From the IMG/VR virus record IMGVR_UViG_3300042402_003740, positions 1 to 64,000 of that record: a stretch of DNA of 64,000 nt, one strand, 5' to 3'. Position numbers and translations under genes: made by a program. Source of the stretch: a virus. Shown piece by piece: positions 43,407 through 51,166 of the stretch. Within the stretch, counting starts at the first letter, position 1. Each line of letters begins with the position of its first letter. The notes below the pieces were generated by a model. The model saw only the letters and a program-made list of their open reading frames with translations. It was not told the origin of the DNA and made no database searches.

Positions 43407-43844
43407 TTAGGCTTGGGGAGGCGGGGAGGGCGGCGACTTCTTTGGGGTCAGTCGCCCTTCTGCTATACCCTTCTGTATGTTGGCAAGCAGTTCTTCAATC
43501 TGAATCTTACGAGGTTCAGAGTTATTTCCAGCCTCATAGTTGGAGAATCCAGGCATCTTTCGTGGACAGAGGAGAACAGGGTAGTCAATCTTGGTGTATT
43601 CGCCCTCTTTGCCGTTGAGCCACTTGCCGGGCTTGTCTCCACAACCGCAGTCATTGCAGTAGAACCGACCGTCTTCAACCTTGCTTGGACGAAGGGCAGG
43701 ACACACAGGAATAGAGTGACCGTCTCCAAAGCACGAAAGCATACGAACATCTTTGATTGAAGGATCTGCTCGTTTATCATCAAGACCACGAGAAAAACGA
43801 GCACGAAGATAAGCCGCCATTTGTCCAAAAGTAGGAACTGTCAT
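43407..43844 (-). CDS. Cysteine-rich putative zinc protein, unknown
   Basis: A 145-residue protein with a cysteine cluster (VCPALRPSK, FYCNDCGCGDK, VLLCPRKMPG) that probably binds zinc, and a Pro-rich end (KKSPPSPPPQA). AAAGGAG precedes ATG 43844. It converges with the fibre gene, 11 bases apart, and follows the exonuclease gene. I do not recognise the family. Confidence 0.65.
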   Translation of the reverse strand: MTVPTFGQMAAYLRARFSRGLDDKRADPSIKDVRMLSCFGDGHSIPVCPALRPSKVEDGRFYCNDCGCGDKPGKWLNGKEGEYTKIDYPVLLCPRKMPGFSNYEAGNNSEPRKIQIEELLANIQKGIAEGRLTPKKSPPSPPPQA

Positions 43845-43846
43845 CT

Positions 43847-44488
43847 TTAACTCCTTTGCTTTTGTGTACGGTCGTAGTGGTCAATAGCCATTTTCAACCT
43901 TGGAACATAGTCATTAGTATTGCGAATAATCTCCTGCACAATGCCGTCTTCACAGGAGATAAGTATGACAATCTGGGGAACAGCCATTCCTGTGCGCTCT
44001 TGCCACATGATTGCATAGGCAGTTGCTTGGAGGAAATAGTTCTCAATGTCTTCGATACGCTTGGCTTTGGTTGAACCCTTGAAGTCCACCACCGAGAGTT
44101 TGCCACGGTATTCCGAAATACAATCGGTACGCCCTGCAAGACGCAGTAGATCGCTCCACAGGGGAACCTCTTGCCCCCATATTCTGCCAAAGTTCTTTAG
44201 ATAGGGCTGTAACTGTAGAGCAAGATAGGTTTCGTCCCGCTGTTCAAGCGTTCCTTTGGAGAGCCAATCTTCCATCAATTTATGAAAATTAGTTCCACGG
44301 CGAGTGACCCGTAGGCTCTCTTGTGGATTCTCTTCTCTCCACTTGGCGAAGAACTTGTTCTTTTCCCATCCAACAACAGTAGTAACAGAAGGATACACCG
44401 CACCGCTAGGCGTGGTATACTGTCGTTTTCCATTCTCTTCTGTTGTGGATTGTATATCCCAATCTATGGGCAGCGGGTCATAATGCAT
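43847..44488 (-). CDS. PD-(D/E)XK exonuclease (RecB/Cas4/MGME1-like)
   Basis: A 213-residue nuclease with the RecB-family layout: GTNFHKLMEDWL (His69), GRTDCISEYRGKLSVVDFKG (D122, D135-x-K137) and YFLQATAYAIMW (Q154, the QhxxY-type motif). It would degrade or trim DNA ends during recombination or host-DNA breakdown. MGME1 and related single-domain exonucleases have this size. CATAAATA just upstream (44518-44511) may be a late promoter. The gene is two bases from the next one. Confidence 0.85.
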   Translation of the reverse strand: MHYDPLPIDWDIQSTTEENGKRQYTTPSGAVYPSVTTVVGWEKNKFFAKWREENPQESLRVTRRGTNFHKLMEDWLSKGTLEQRDETYLALQLQPYLKNFGRIWGQEVPLWSDLLRLAGRTDCISEYRGKLSVVDFKGSTKAKRIEDIENYFLQATAYAIMWQERTGMAVPQIVILISCEDGIVQEIIRNTNDYVPRLKMAIDHYDRTQKQRS

Positions 44489-44509
44489 GATTCACGGTAT
44501 CCTCCGCAG

Positions 44510-44650
44510 TTATTTATGGCGCAAATTTTTGACTGCTTTGCGTACAAGACTCTCCGTTAGTTCTGCCTTCTTCTGAAGTCCTATTTCGAATTGACGGTCT
44601 TCGTTTGTCTTGTTATTTTCTTTTGTTGGCTTTGGTTGATTCTTCTGCAT
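44510..44650 (-). CDS. 46-residue Lys-rich protein, unknown
   Basis: MQKNQPKPTKENNKTNEDRQ onward, ending KNLRHK; hydrophilic and helical in its second half. It starts three bases after the upstream gene ends. It is credible only from tight packing with its neighbours; function unknown. Confidence 0.5.
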   Translation of the reverse strand: MQKNQPKPTKENNKTNEDRQFEIGLQKKAELTESLVRKAVKNLRHK

Positions 44651-44653
44651 GGC

Positions 44654-44827
44654 TTAATCCTTCTTACCTTTGGCTCGGCTCTTGCTTTTCTTTGGTTCAG
44701 GTGGAAGGGTAGTTACAGGAGCCTCTGCCTTTGGTGCAGGGGTTGTAACAGTTGCCACAGTGTGTGGCTTTTGCCCAAAACCAAAGAGCGACTTTACCCA
44801 TTCTATTGCTTTTCCTATGAATGCCAT
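44654..44827 (-). CDS. 57-residue protein, unknown
   Basis: An N-terminal amphipathic helix (MAFIGKAIEWVKSLFGFG) followed by a Pro/Thr/Lys-rich tail (PKAEAPVTTLPPEPKKSKSR). TAAGGAAAC before the ATG includes the stop of the upstream gene. A membrane-touching or virion-associated peptide is possible. No family recognised. Confidence 0.55.
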   Translation of the reverse strand: MAFIGKAIEWVKSLFGFGQKPHTVATVTTPAPKAEAPVTTLPPEPKKSKSRAKGKKD

Positions 44828-44836
44828 GTTGTTTCC

Positions 44837-44950
44837 TTATGGTAATGACTTGATCCTCTTCAACTGGTCTTGGAGTTCTTTTACCTGTGCCTCAAGCCTT
44901 TCAATTCTCTTGAGCAATTCCTGTACCAGTTCGTTTTCACCATTTTCCAT
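44837..44950 (-). CDS. 37-residue coiled-coil peptide
   Basis: MENGENELVQELLKRIERLE onward is a clear heptad coiled coil with leucine at regular spacing. GGAGA precedes the ATG, and a CCTAAATAC late-promoter-like box is 12 bases upstream (44970-44962). It may oligomerise with a virion or regulatory partner. Confidence 0.55.
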   Translation of the reverse strand: MENGENELVQELLKRIERLEAQVKELQDQLKRIKSLP

Positions 44951-44965
44951 AACAATCTCCAGTAT

Positions 44966-45478
44966 TTAGGAGATGAGCAACCTTGCCCACCTCTCCCAGT
45001 CCTTCTTTCCCTCAAGAGCCGCATACATTATTGCATTTCTTGTGGGAGCAACAGGTCTTTTATGTAGGTGCATTCCTGCTTCTTCGGGTGTGCGATTAGA
45101 CTTTCTGCGGTTGCAGGGCTTGCAAGCCGATACGATGTTATCCCAAGAGTTGTCTCCTCCTCGGGATCGTGGCATCACATGGTCAAGGGATGCATTCTTT
45201 GAATTGAGATGGCATCCACAGTACTGGCAACGGTTGCCGTCCCTGCGGTACACATTCCGCTTTGATGGGGACTTTGAGCGGAAAAACGGAACCCGCACAT
45301 ATTCACGAAGAATAATGACCGATGGCAACTCAAAGTCGCCACTGGTCGTTTTTATCTTATAGCAGTCGTTGTGGTTGTAGGGTTTTTCTGCTTTTTGGGC
45401 AAAAAGCAGTTTGACTGCCTTTACCCAATCAATGATATCCAAGACTTCTTCCGAAGCGTTCAGTAGCAATACATCCAT
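44966..45478 (-). CDS. HNH endonuclease
   Basis: A 170-residue protein. The HNH domain spans NRCQYCGCHL (zinc Cys pair), SLDHVMPRSRGG (catalytic His), WDNIVSACKPCN (Asn/second Cys pair) and RRKSNRTPEEAG. An N-terminal ~75-residue region (VLLLNASEEVLDIIDWVKAV) precedes it, typical of a bacterial/phage family with this arrangement. ATG 45478 follows AGAGG; the GTG at 45484 is too close to that site. It may be a free-standing homing-type or host-DNA-degrading nuclease. It has its own promoter. Confidence 0.87.
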   Translation of the reverse strand: MDVLLLNASEEVLDIIDWVKAVKLLFAQKAEKPYNHNDCYKIKTTSGDFELPSVIILREYVRVPFFRSKSPSKRNVYRRDGNRCQYCGCHLNSKNASLDHVMPRSRGGDNSWDNIVSACKPCNRRKSNRTPEEAGMHLHKRPVAPTRNAIMYAALEGKKDWERWARLLIS

Positions 45479-45506
45479 AAGCACCTCTTTCAGAGTAGTT
45501 AGGGAT

Positions 45507-45535
45507 ACTCTATCTCAAGAACTACATGAAGTCAA
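45507..45535 (-). promoter_or_regulatory. Promoter TTGACT-N17-TAGAGT
   Basis: Minus strand: -35 TTGACT (45535-45530), -10 TAGAGT (45512-45507), spacer 17. It starts the HNH gene transcript. Confidence 0.6.
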
Positions 45536-45547
45536 GATAATAGGTTT

Positions 45548-45904
45548 CTAGAATCTTCTTCTTTTTATTCTCTTGCCTATTCTTCGTGACCTTGCTGTTT
45601 TTCTGTTTATTGAGGCTTGCTTTCCTCTTCGCTTTCTAGCAGCCCTACGGAGTTTCATTTTCTTTCTACGAAGAACAGCGGCAGGAATACGACGAATTTT
45701 GCCTTTTACAAGAGTGTACCCTTTTCTTCCTGCGGTCTTGCCTCTCTTTATCTTTCCACCACGAACACGAATAATTCTTCGGACTCTCTCTAGAAGATAC
45801 TCACAATCTGCCTCTGCTGCTTCTAGAGTATCTTCAATGATACATTCATCATCTTTTTGAAGAATTTCTGCCTGTTCGAAAATGAAACTCTTGTATGATT
45901 TCAT
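45548..45904 (-). CDS. Basic, protamine-like head protein with leader
   Basis: A 118-residue protein in two parts. The N-terminus MKSYKSFIFEQAEILQKDDE matches the leader shared by the operon (M-K-x-Y-K-x-F-I-x-E). After ~45 acidic residues the second half is extremely basic (KIKRGKTAGRKGY, RRKKMKLRRAARKRRGK, ending RRIGKRIKRRRF). Cleavage after the leader or near LERVRR would free a DNA-condensing basic peptide. I infer a packaged DNA-binding internal protein. It overlaps the next upstream gene by four bases. Confidence 0.65.
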   Translation of the reverse strand: MKSYKSFIFEQAEILQKDDECIIEDTLEAAEADCEYLLERVRRIIRVRGGKIKRGKTAGRKGYTLVKGKIRRIPAAVLRRKKMKLRRAARKRRGKQASINRKTARSRRIGKRIKRRRF

Positions 45905-48198
45905 CTTTTCAACCGTTTTTCCACTATAGATGAAGCGAGTTTTGAGACTTGTTCATTCGTACTACTCTTCTTTCTCCACCCTCCACCTAGCCGTTTGTAC
46001 AGTTTGGAAGCCCATGCGTTGGAATATGCTGATGGGTGGACATCAAAGCCCTTGCCATCGTTTGGACCTGTGATGGTTTCTCCACCGTGTTCCATAGAGG
46101 ATATGCGTCCCGCCACAAGGTCTTGCACTTTGCCCCATAACTCTGGATTTGTTGGCTCGTTTTCTGATGCCTCTCCGAGGATATCGTTAACACTCTTGTC
46201 CGAACGCCACATCTGGCAAGACCAGTATCGTGCCTTCCACTTTGGACCAACATCATCATCACAAGAGTGACGAGAACGGAAAGCCTTTAGACGGTCGGGA
46301 TCATCACGCTTGATGCTCATGTTAGGATCACCAAACCGAACTTTAACAATATTTCCATTGTCGTTCTTTGTATATACAGCAAACTTCTTCTTTTCTCCTG
46401 GTGTACGGAAAGGCTTGTTTAGTGGCTTGCCCTCACCGTCCTCTTCAGTTATTGTCAATCCTGTTTTATTGTCACGAAGAGCACGCTTTATCATGTCTTG
46501 TACAGTTTTGATATCAGCAGAGAACTCCGCAACAATTCCTCGTTGCTTGTTGTGTTCTTTTTTGTCTCCTGCTTTCTTTGCTTCGTAGGCTAACTTTTCG
46601 TGTTTCTTGATGAGGTCTATAAGGTCTTTGATTGCTTGTTTCATTTCATCAACGGAAACCTCTTTGCCCTCTTGAACCTTGTTAACACCTGTGGATACAC
46701 GAACTGGCTCTGCTCCACCACCTGGTTTTCCTTCTCCTTTTTTGCCCATTCCTGCCTCCCTTTGTGCAGAACGCTTGCGACGAACAAACGATGCTATGCC
46801 TTCTTTGCCTAATTTTTGTGCTTTTTCGGGAGATAGGCAAGCGGCATATGCTTCCCCTTCATCCGCATCTCCGCATTTTCCTATTCTTTCACCCTTGCTG
46901 TTGTAACGATCCCAACCTGGTGTACCATCGGCACTCTGTCGGAACCATTTACCTAGACCAGAGTCACGATAGGTTTCTTCAATCTCTTTTCCTCTGCAAT
47001 GAGCACGCTGCGAGAAGCCTTTTGGATTTTCACAATCAATAGAATCCTTGTACTTCTGTGACCACTTTTCATTCAGAACCTTGTCAACAATGGTCTTGAC
47101 AGTTTCCACGACCGCAGGATTTTTAGGAGTTTTCTTTGTGGGTTTCTGCTGTGGTTTCTTCTCTACAGGTTTTCTGTCAGGATTTCTTCTTCTTGGTTGT
47201 TCTTGTGTTCCTATACCAGAGAATACCTTTGCGTCTTGTTCGCTCTTAAAATATCTTACGCCTTTGACATTACCCACAGATCCAGATTGGTTCTTTGCAC
47301 CAAATCCTGTTTTTGTTTGCCAAACATCGCCTGGTTTTGCTTGCATTGCAACCGTTGCCATTCCCTTTTTCTCTTTGTCTGTTGGAGTAGGCGCAGCCGC
47401 TCCTGTTGCATCTGTTGCTTTTTTGGTTTTAGTCGCCCCTGTTACACCTGTGGTTGGTGCAGCGGCTCCGGTACCACCTGAAGGCGATGTAGCCGCCCCT
47501 GTAACACCAGTTGTACCAGAGGTGGATTTGTCGGTTGTAGGAGCGACAGGCTTGCCTTTACCTTTTTTAGCACCGCTAGATTCCTGTTCTGCTGCGGCCT
47601 TTGCCCGGTCACGCATTCCTACCCAACCTTTGTCGTTTGCTTCAAGCCATGTTCTGCTCTCTTTTTGAGCGGTATCAACTCTCGCAAGGCGACGATCAAG
47701 TGCTTCGATTCTGTCGTAGTCTGGCATGGACGATGATTCTGCTTCTGCTTTTCTTGCTTGAAGTCTTTGTCTTGATTGTTCCAAGAACATTGCATGGGCA
47801 CGCTGATCGTATTTGTTTTCCGATGGCTTGAACTTTGCAGCATAGTCGGACTCTATGGACTCAAGTTTGCTCATGTTTTCGACGGCAATTTTGCGACGCT
47901 CTTTTTGCATATTAAAGCGTGCTTCCAGTTCTGTTGTGTCTCCCCCTGCTTGCTTTGTCAATTCTATGTCAGAACGAAGAGTCTCCATTTCTGAACGAAT
48001 CTCTTTTTCATTCGATGCAGCGATCTCATGTGCCATTGAGAATCTTTCACGGGCAGCACTAGGGCAATTCTTGTCCAATTGAACACCTGTGACTCTACCA
48101 GAGGCATCGCCAACAATCTTTTCTACGATAGGCGTTCTTAATAGTCTGCCTACTAGAAACTCTATTTCCTCTATGAGTTCAAGAATTTGTGGTTTCAC
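45901..48198 (-). CDS. 765-residue multi-domain head protein (DUF6321/DUF5872-like parts)
   Basis: Order of parts: helical coiled N-terminus (1-215), Gly/Thr/Ala linker with GTTGVTGAAT-type repeats (~220-275), a short globular part (GVRYFKSEQDAKVF), basic linker, then VLNEKWSQKYKDSIDCENPK (~L-N-E site) leading into GLGKWFRQSADG..GWDRYNSKGERIGKCGD (DUF6321-like), a helical part, then FAVYTKNDNGNIVKVRFGDP with SCDDDVGPKWKARYWSCQMW and finally SKLYKRLGGGWRKK (DUF5872-like). These pieces recur in phage head and prohead-core proteins. It looks like a second polyprotein with internal L-N-E and I-T-E sites. Confidence 0.65.
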   Translation of the reverse strand: MKPQILELIEEIEFLVGRLLRTPIVEKIVGDASGRVTGVQLDKNCPSAARERFSMAHEIAASNEKEIRSEMETLRSDIELTKQAGGDTTELEARFNMQKERRKIAVENMSKLESIESDYAAKFKPSENKYDQRAHAMFLEQSRQRLQARKAEAESSSMPDYDRIEALDRRLARVDTAQKESRTWLEANDKGWVGMRDRAKAAAEQESSGAKKGKGKPVAPTTDKSTSGTTGVTGAATSPSGGTGAAAPTTGVTGATKTKKATDATGAAAPTPTDKEKKGMATVAMQAKPGDVWQTKTGFGAKNQSGSVGNVKGVRYFKSEQDAKVFSGIGTQEQPRRRNPDRKPVEKKPQQKPTKKTPKNPAVVETVKTIVDKVLNEKWSQKYKDSIDCENPKGFSQRAHCRGKEIEETYRDSGLGKWFRQSADGTPGWDRYNSKGERIGKCGDADEGEAYAACLSPEKAQKLGKEGIASFVRRKRSAQREAGMGKKGEGKPGGGAEPVRVSTGVNKVQEGKEVSVDEMKQAIKDLIDLIKKHEKLAYEAKKAGDKKEHNKQRGIVAEFSADIKTVQDMIKRALRDNKTGLTITEEDGEGKPLNKPFRTPGEKKKFAVYTKNDNGNIVKVRFGDPNMSIKRDDPDRLKAFRSRHSCDDDVGPKWKARYWSCQMWRSDKSVNDILGEASENEPTNPELWGKVQDLVAGRISSMEHGGETITGPNDGKGFDVHPSAYSNAWASKLYKRLGGGWRKKSSTNEQVSKLASSIVEKRLKR

Positions 48199-48449
48199 TG
48201 TCTTCCTTTCAAGTAGTTATGCACAGAGGAAAGATAATCTGCTGCCTTGGTGATCTTGGACTGTACCCATGCCTCAAGTTCCATATCTGAAGAGAGCATA
48301 TCCGATATAATACTGGCATGGTCAGAGATGTTCTTTAGTTCTCCCTTTGCCATATCTACTTCATCTCCAGGTGCATCACCTGTGGTGCTTGGATTTTCAG
48401 TCAGTATTTTGATAATTTGCTCTTGCAGCCGCTTGTTCTCATCTTGCAT
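48195..48449 (-). CDS. 84-residue helical virion protein
   Basis: MQDENKRLQEQIIKILTENP is a coiled coil ending in an L-T-E site. The rest (DMAKGELKNISDHASIISDM, then LEAWVQSKITKAADYLSSVHNYLK) matches a short domain common in phage head and core proteins (E-L/M-E-x-W-V-Q-x-K-I-T-x-A-x-D-Y). It overlaps the 765-residue gene by four bases. A CCTAAATA box lies ~22 bases upstream. Confidence 0.6.
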   Translation of the reverse strand: MQDENKRLQEQIIKILTENPSTTGDAPGDEVDMAKGELKNISDHASIISDMLSSDMELEAWVQSKITKAADYLSSVHNYLKGRQ

Positions 48450-48528
48450 AGGAAGCCCTCCGTGTATGTTTATTTAGGCTTTTTGCTAGTGAGGCGAGTT
48501 CTGTAATGTATTGGTGAAATGTTTTCAT
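48439..48528 (-). CDS. 29-residue leader-only mini-gene
   Basis: ATG 48528 overlaps the stop of the upstream gene (ATGA) and its own TGA overlaps the start of the next gene, so it fills the operon gap exactly. The product begins MKTFHQYITELASLAKSLNK, matching the M-K-x-F-x-x-Y-I-T-E leader of its neighbours, with a short basic tail ending RRASYAR. It may be a packaged peptide, a decoy substrate for the prohead protease or a remnant of a lost cargo gene. Confidence 0.6.
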   Translation of the reverse strand: MKTFHQYITELASLAKSLNKHTRRASYAR

Positions 48529-49202
48529 ACTGCTACTTGATCCATTAACCATTGCGTGATGATTCTATCATCGCCGCCAAATTCATCTTTATTGCAAAAT
48601 ATAGTCTTTAGCATTTTAACTGGCTTATAGGAGATTATCTCTCTTTGATATGAAAATTGCCCTGCGAGTCTTGGTATGTTTGTATATTTGTCTGGATTCA
48701 TAAAGAATGAGTTCCGAGAGCGTTCAAGGTCAGCAATAGCAAGAATATGATAAGACTCTTTGTTTCTGCGATACATCTTACCACCAAAATCTTCCACAAG
48801 TTTGGGAAGAGCAGCGAGGTCTACAGTCCATGAAGAAACTACATTCCTTATGTTCGTATATGTGCCTCCACGGACTATTCCCCTATTTCCGCTAACAGAT
48901 ATATTAAAGTTGCTCTTCATTATGTCCACAGGTAAATCAGACATCAAGCGATATGCATATTTGTATGATTTTGGCACACGAAGAATATCAGCGTGTTTTC
49001 CTGCTTTTTGTGCTGCAATTAATTTTGGTAGTTCTTTAACCAAAGCAGCATCTCGCCCTCCAAAGTAGTGCTTTTGGAAAGCCTCCCAAGCATCTTCTTC
49101 ATCCTTTGTGTTTTTCTCTGGTGGTTGTACAACATCTGTTCGCTCTGGAGCGAACAGCACATTTCCATAGTCTTCTTTCAACCATCGTTTAAGAGATTTC
49201 AT
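48525..49202 (-). CDS. ADP-ribosyltransferase-like head protein (third)
   Basis: A 225-residue protein starting MKSLKRWLKEDYGNV. The R-S-E motif set can be seen: KYAYRLMSD (R85), NVVSSWTVDLAALPKLVEDF (S124-W-T) and FSYQREIISYKP (Q186-R-E188). The Q-x-E form is that of arginine-specific enzymes. T4 packages the ADP-ribosyltransferase Alt, which modifies host RNA polymerase on entry; I infer a similar injected effector. It overlaps the nuclease-like gene by 14 bases. Confidence 0.55.
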   Translation of the reverse strand: MKSLKRWLKEDYGNVLFAPERTDVVQPPEKNTKDEEDAWEAFQKHYFGGRDAALVKELPKLIAAQKAGKHADILRVPKSYKYAYRLMSDLPVDIMKSNFNISVSGNRGIVRGGTYTNIRNVVSSWTVDLAALPKLVEDFGGKMYRRNKESYHILAIADLERSRNSFFMNPDKYTNIPRLAGQFSYQREIISYKPVKMLKTIFCNKDEFGGDDRIITQWLMDQVAV

Positions 49203-50232
49203 CTTTTTCCTTATTTTCGTGCATTAGGTTCGCATATTTTCCCTGATCTGCGATCCAGTCTTCAATGTCACCCATCTGCTGTCCTGCATCTTTCAGTTTT
49301 TTCTTCAACTTTTTCTTTGTCTTTGCTATTATTCTAGAAACAGCAGATGCTCCACTTCCAACAAGTTTCTTTACACCCTTGACCAAAGCCGTACTCTCTT
49401 CCATAGAGTTTTGTCCATTTAGTGCTTTGGATAGACCATTAACAGCAGACTCATAATTATCAAGAGAAATAGAAGACTTTGCTCCTGCAAGTTTTAGTCT
49501 CCCCTGTACACGATATCCAACAGAACGATAGGGCTTACCGCCAGATCCTGCTGGTCCTGGACGCATCTCTATGTCGATGTCTCCCTCAAGCATGGGAACC
49601 CCAAGACCCAACACATCATTGCCTGTATGGAAGAGTCCCATTCCTCCAATTTGAATGTAATCCACATTCTTCTTCTGATAGTGTTGACGAATCCATTGTG
49701 CATTGTATCGTATCTTCTTGTTTGTTGGAATAATAAGTCCCGCTTTCTTGGCGGCTTCCCAATCCTTGTTCTTTACCTTTAGTGGGAAGCCCAATCCTTC
49801 TTCAGTATCGTAAAAAGGATCGCCAAGAGAAGAGAAGTGGTCCAGGAGTTTGTCAAGATACTTTACAACAGGGATAAGAGCATTAGAGAACATCTTCACA
49901 TCTTCTTCTTTGATTTTGGTAAAATCAAAACGGTCTACAAGACGATCAGGGAATGACCCAACGAACCCGTCTGCATCTCGTTCATAGTTAATAGATGTAC
50001 CGCCCATCTGTGCGTTTCCGTCCATCTTGATCTCCATGTTAATGGTTTGACCATTGATGGTAAAAGAAGCATCTCCGGATCCAGCAGATGAAAATGCTCC
50101 ACCAGCACTCTCTATTCTCTTGAAATTAGGATACTCTTTGGCGAGTCTGTCCATGACAGCCTCTACCTTTTTCTCATAATTCACTCCACCCATTCCTACA
50201 GTTTCTGTGATATATTCTTTGAAAAGTTTCAT
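49189..50232 (-). CDS. PD-(D/E)XK nuclease-like head protein A
   Basis: A 347-residue protein with leader MKLFKEYITETVGMGG (I-T-E site). GGAFSSAGSGDASFTINGQT then INMEIKMDGNAQMGG place D54, E67 and K69 in a PD-(D/E)XK pattern. Later VDYIQIGGMGLFHTGND and a C-terminal KKLKKKLKDAG follow. Its paralogue lies just upstream (50369-51160). I infer a nuclease-type internal head protein, perhaps acting on host DNA after injection. Its ribosome site (AGGAG) is in the 3' arm of a hairpin. Confidence 0.65.
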   Translation of the reverse strand: MKLFKEYITETVGMGGVNYEKKVEAVMDRLAKEYPNFKRIESAGGAFSSAGSGDASFTINGQTINMEIKMDGNAQMGGTSINYERDADGFVGSFPDRLVDRFDFTKIKEEDVKMFSNALIPVVKYLDKLLDHFSSLGDPFYDTEEGLGFPLKVKNKDWEAAKKAGLIIPTNKKIRYNAQWIRQHYQKKNVDYIQIGGMGLFHTGNDVLGLGVPMLEGDIDIEMRPGPAGSGGKPYRSVGYRVQGRLKLAGAKSSISLDNYESAVNGLSKALNGQNSMEESTALVKGVKKLVGSGASAVSRIIAKTKKKLKKKLKDAGQQMGDIEDWIADQGKYANLMHENKEKDEIS

Positions 50233-50238
50233 CTGTTG

Positions 50239-50264
50239 CTCCTGAATTGATGTTTATTCAGGAG
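50239..50264 (-). promoter_or_regulatory. Hairpin sequestering the ribosome site
   Basis: On the mRNA CTCCTGAAT pairs perfectly with ATTCAGGAG (nine bases, eight-base loop), burying the AGGAG that serves the ATG at 50232. This could switch translation of the nuclease-like protein A. Confidence 0.65.
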
Positions 50265-50278
50265 TATGTAGGCTTGGG

Positions 50279-50305
50279 CTATTCTATAAAAGGAGGAGAT
50301 TGCAT
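50279..50305 (-). CDS. Possible 8-codon leader peptide MQSPPFIE
   Basis: A GGGAGG site (50317-50312) is placed six bases before ATG 50305; the frame MQSPPFIE ends in TAG at 50279, just upstream of the hairpin. It may be a translated uORF that controls opening of the hairpin. The 136-base gap also contains the TAAATCC...GGATTTA inverted repeat (50331-50364). Confidence 0.35.
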   Translation of the reverse strand: MQSPPFIE

Positions 50306-50368
50306 ACCATACCTCCCTGTATGTGTTTTCTAAATCCTATAATATCTAGGATTATTTGGATTTAGAGA

Positions 50369-51160
50369 TCATTTTATAAGATGAGAGAGTGTTTTCACCG
50401 CTGATTCGTAGTCATCAAGAGTGTGTTCCATTTGCACCATGCTGAACTGTATTCTTCCTTGTACTCTTAATCCAACACCACGAACCAAACCATATCTTGA
50501 AGGCTTTGATCCAGAAGCACCTGCTCTGATTTCAACACGAATATTTCCATTCAAAAGAGGAACAGGAAGATGTAGTGGATTTTTACCAGTATGAAACAAT
50601 CCACATCCTCCTATCTGAATATAGTCTACACCTTTTGAAAGATAGTGGTTTCTTATAAAACTAGCGTTTTCTTCAATAAAAGCATTTATTGGTTTTATTA
50701 GACCTCTAGAAGTAGCAATGCTCCATGCCTCTTTTCCCACTACCATTGGAAACCCTTCTATGTTCTGATGGACCTCAAATGGATAAGATGCTTTTAGTTC
50801 TCCAATTAGTTTTTCTATTGCGTCTGATTTTGAATTCAAGACTGCACGATATATGTCTATCATTTCTGGTTCTATTCCCTCTGACTTTAGGAAAGAAAAT
50901 CTTTCTTCCTTGGGAAGGGAAGAACGATATCTCACAGAGGTTCCTCCCATCTGTGCCTTTTTGTTCATTTTTATTTCAATATAATATTTCTGCCCATTTA
51001 TTTTTAGAGTGAGATCTCCTGATCCTGCACTAGAAAAACCTCCACCCACATCCTCTAGAACAGAAAGTTTTGGAAAGTTTTCTGACACCTTTTCACATAC
51101 GGATCTAACATCTTTTTCATACGCTAAAGATTTTTGTGTTTGTTTTGTTTTCTCTTCCAT
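50369..51160 (-). CDS. PD-(D/E)XK nuclease-like head protein B
   Basis: A 263-residue paralogue of protein A: GGGFSSAGSGDLTLKINGQK (D49), IEIKMNKKAQMGGTSVRYR (E62, K64) and VDYIQIGGCGLFHTGKNPLH are shared, as is the C-terminal DDYESAVKTLS region. It lacks the leader; its N-terminus MEEKTKQTQKSLAYEKD is basic. Gene duplication and divergence are evident. If A is packaged, B may be an intracellular partner or inhibitor. Confidence 0.65.
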   Translation of the reverse strand: MEEKTKQTQKSLAYEKDVRSVCEKVSENFPKLSVLEDVGGGFSSAGSGDLTLKINGQKYYIEIKMNKKAQMGGTSVRYRSSLPKEERFSFLKSEGIEPEMIDIYRAVLNSKSDAIEKLIGELKASYPFEVHQNIEGFPMVVGKEAWSIATSRGLIKPINAFIEENASFIRNHYLSKGVDYIQIGGCGLFHTGKNPLHLPVPLLNGNIRVEIRAGASGSKPSRYGLVRGVGLRVQGRIQFSMVQMEHTLDDYESAVKTLSHLIK

Positions 51161-51166
51161 TTTGTT

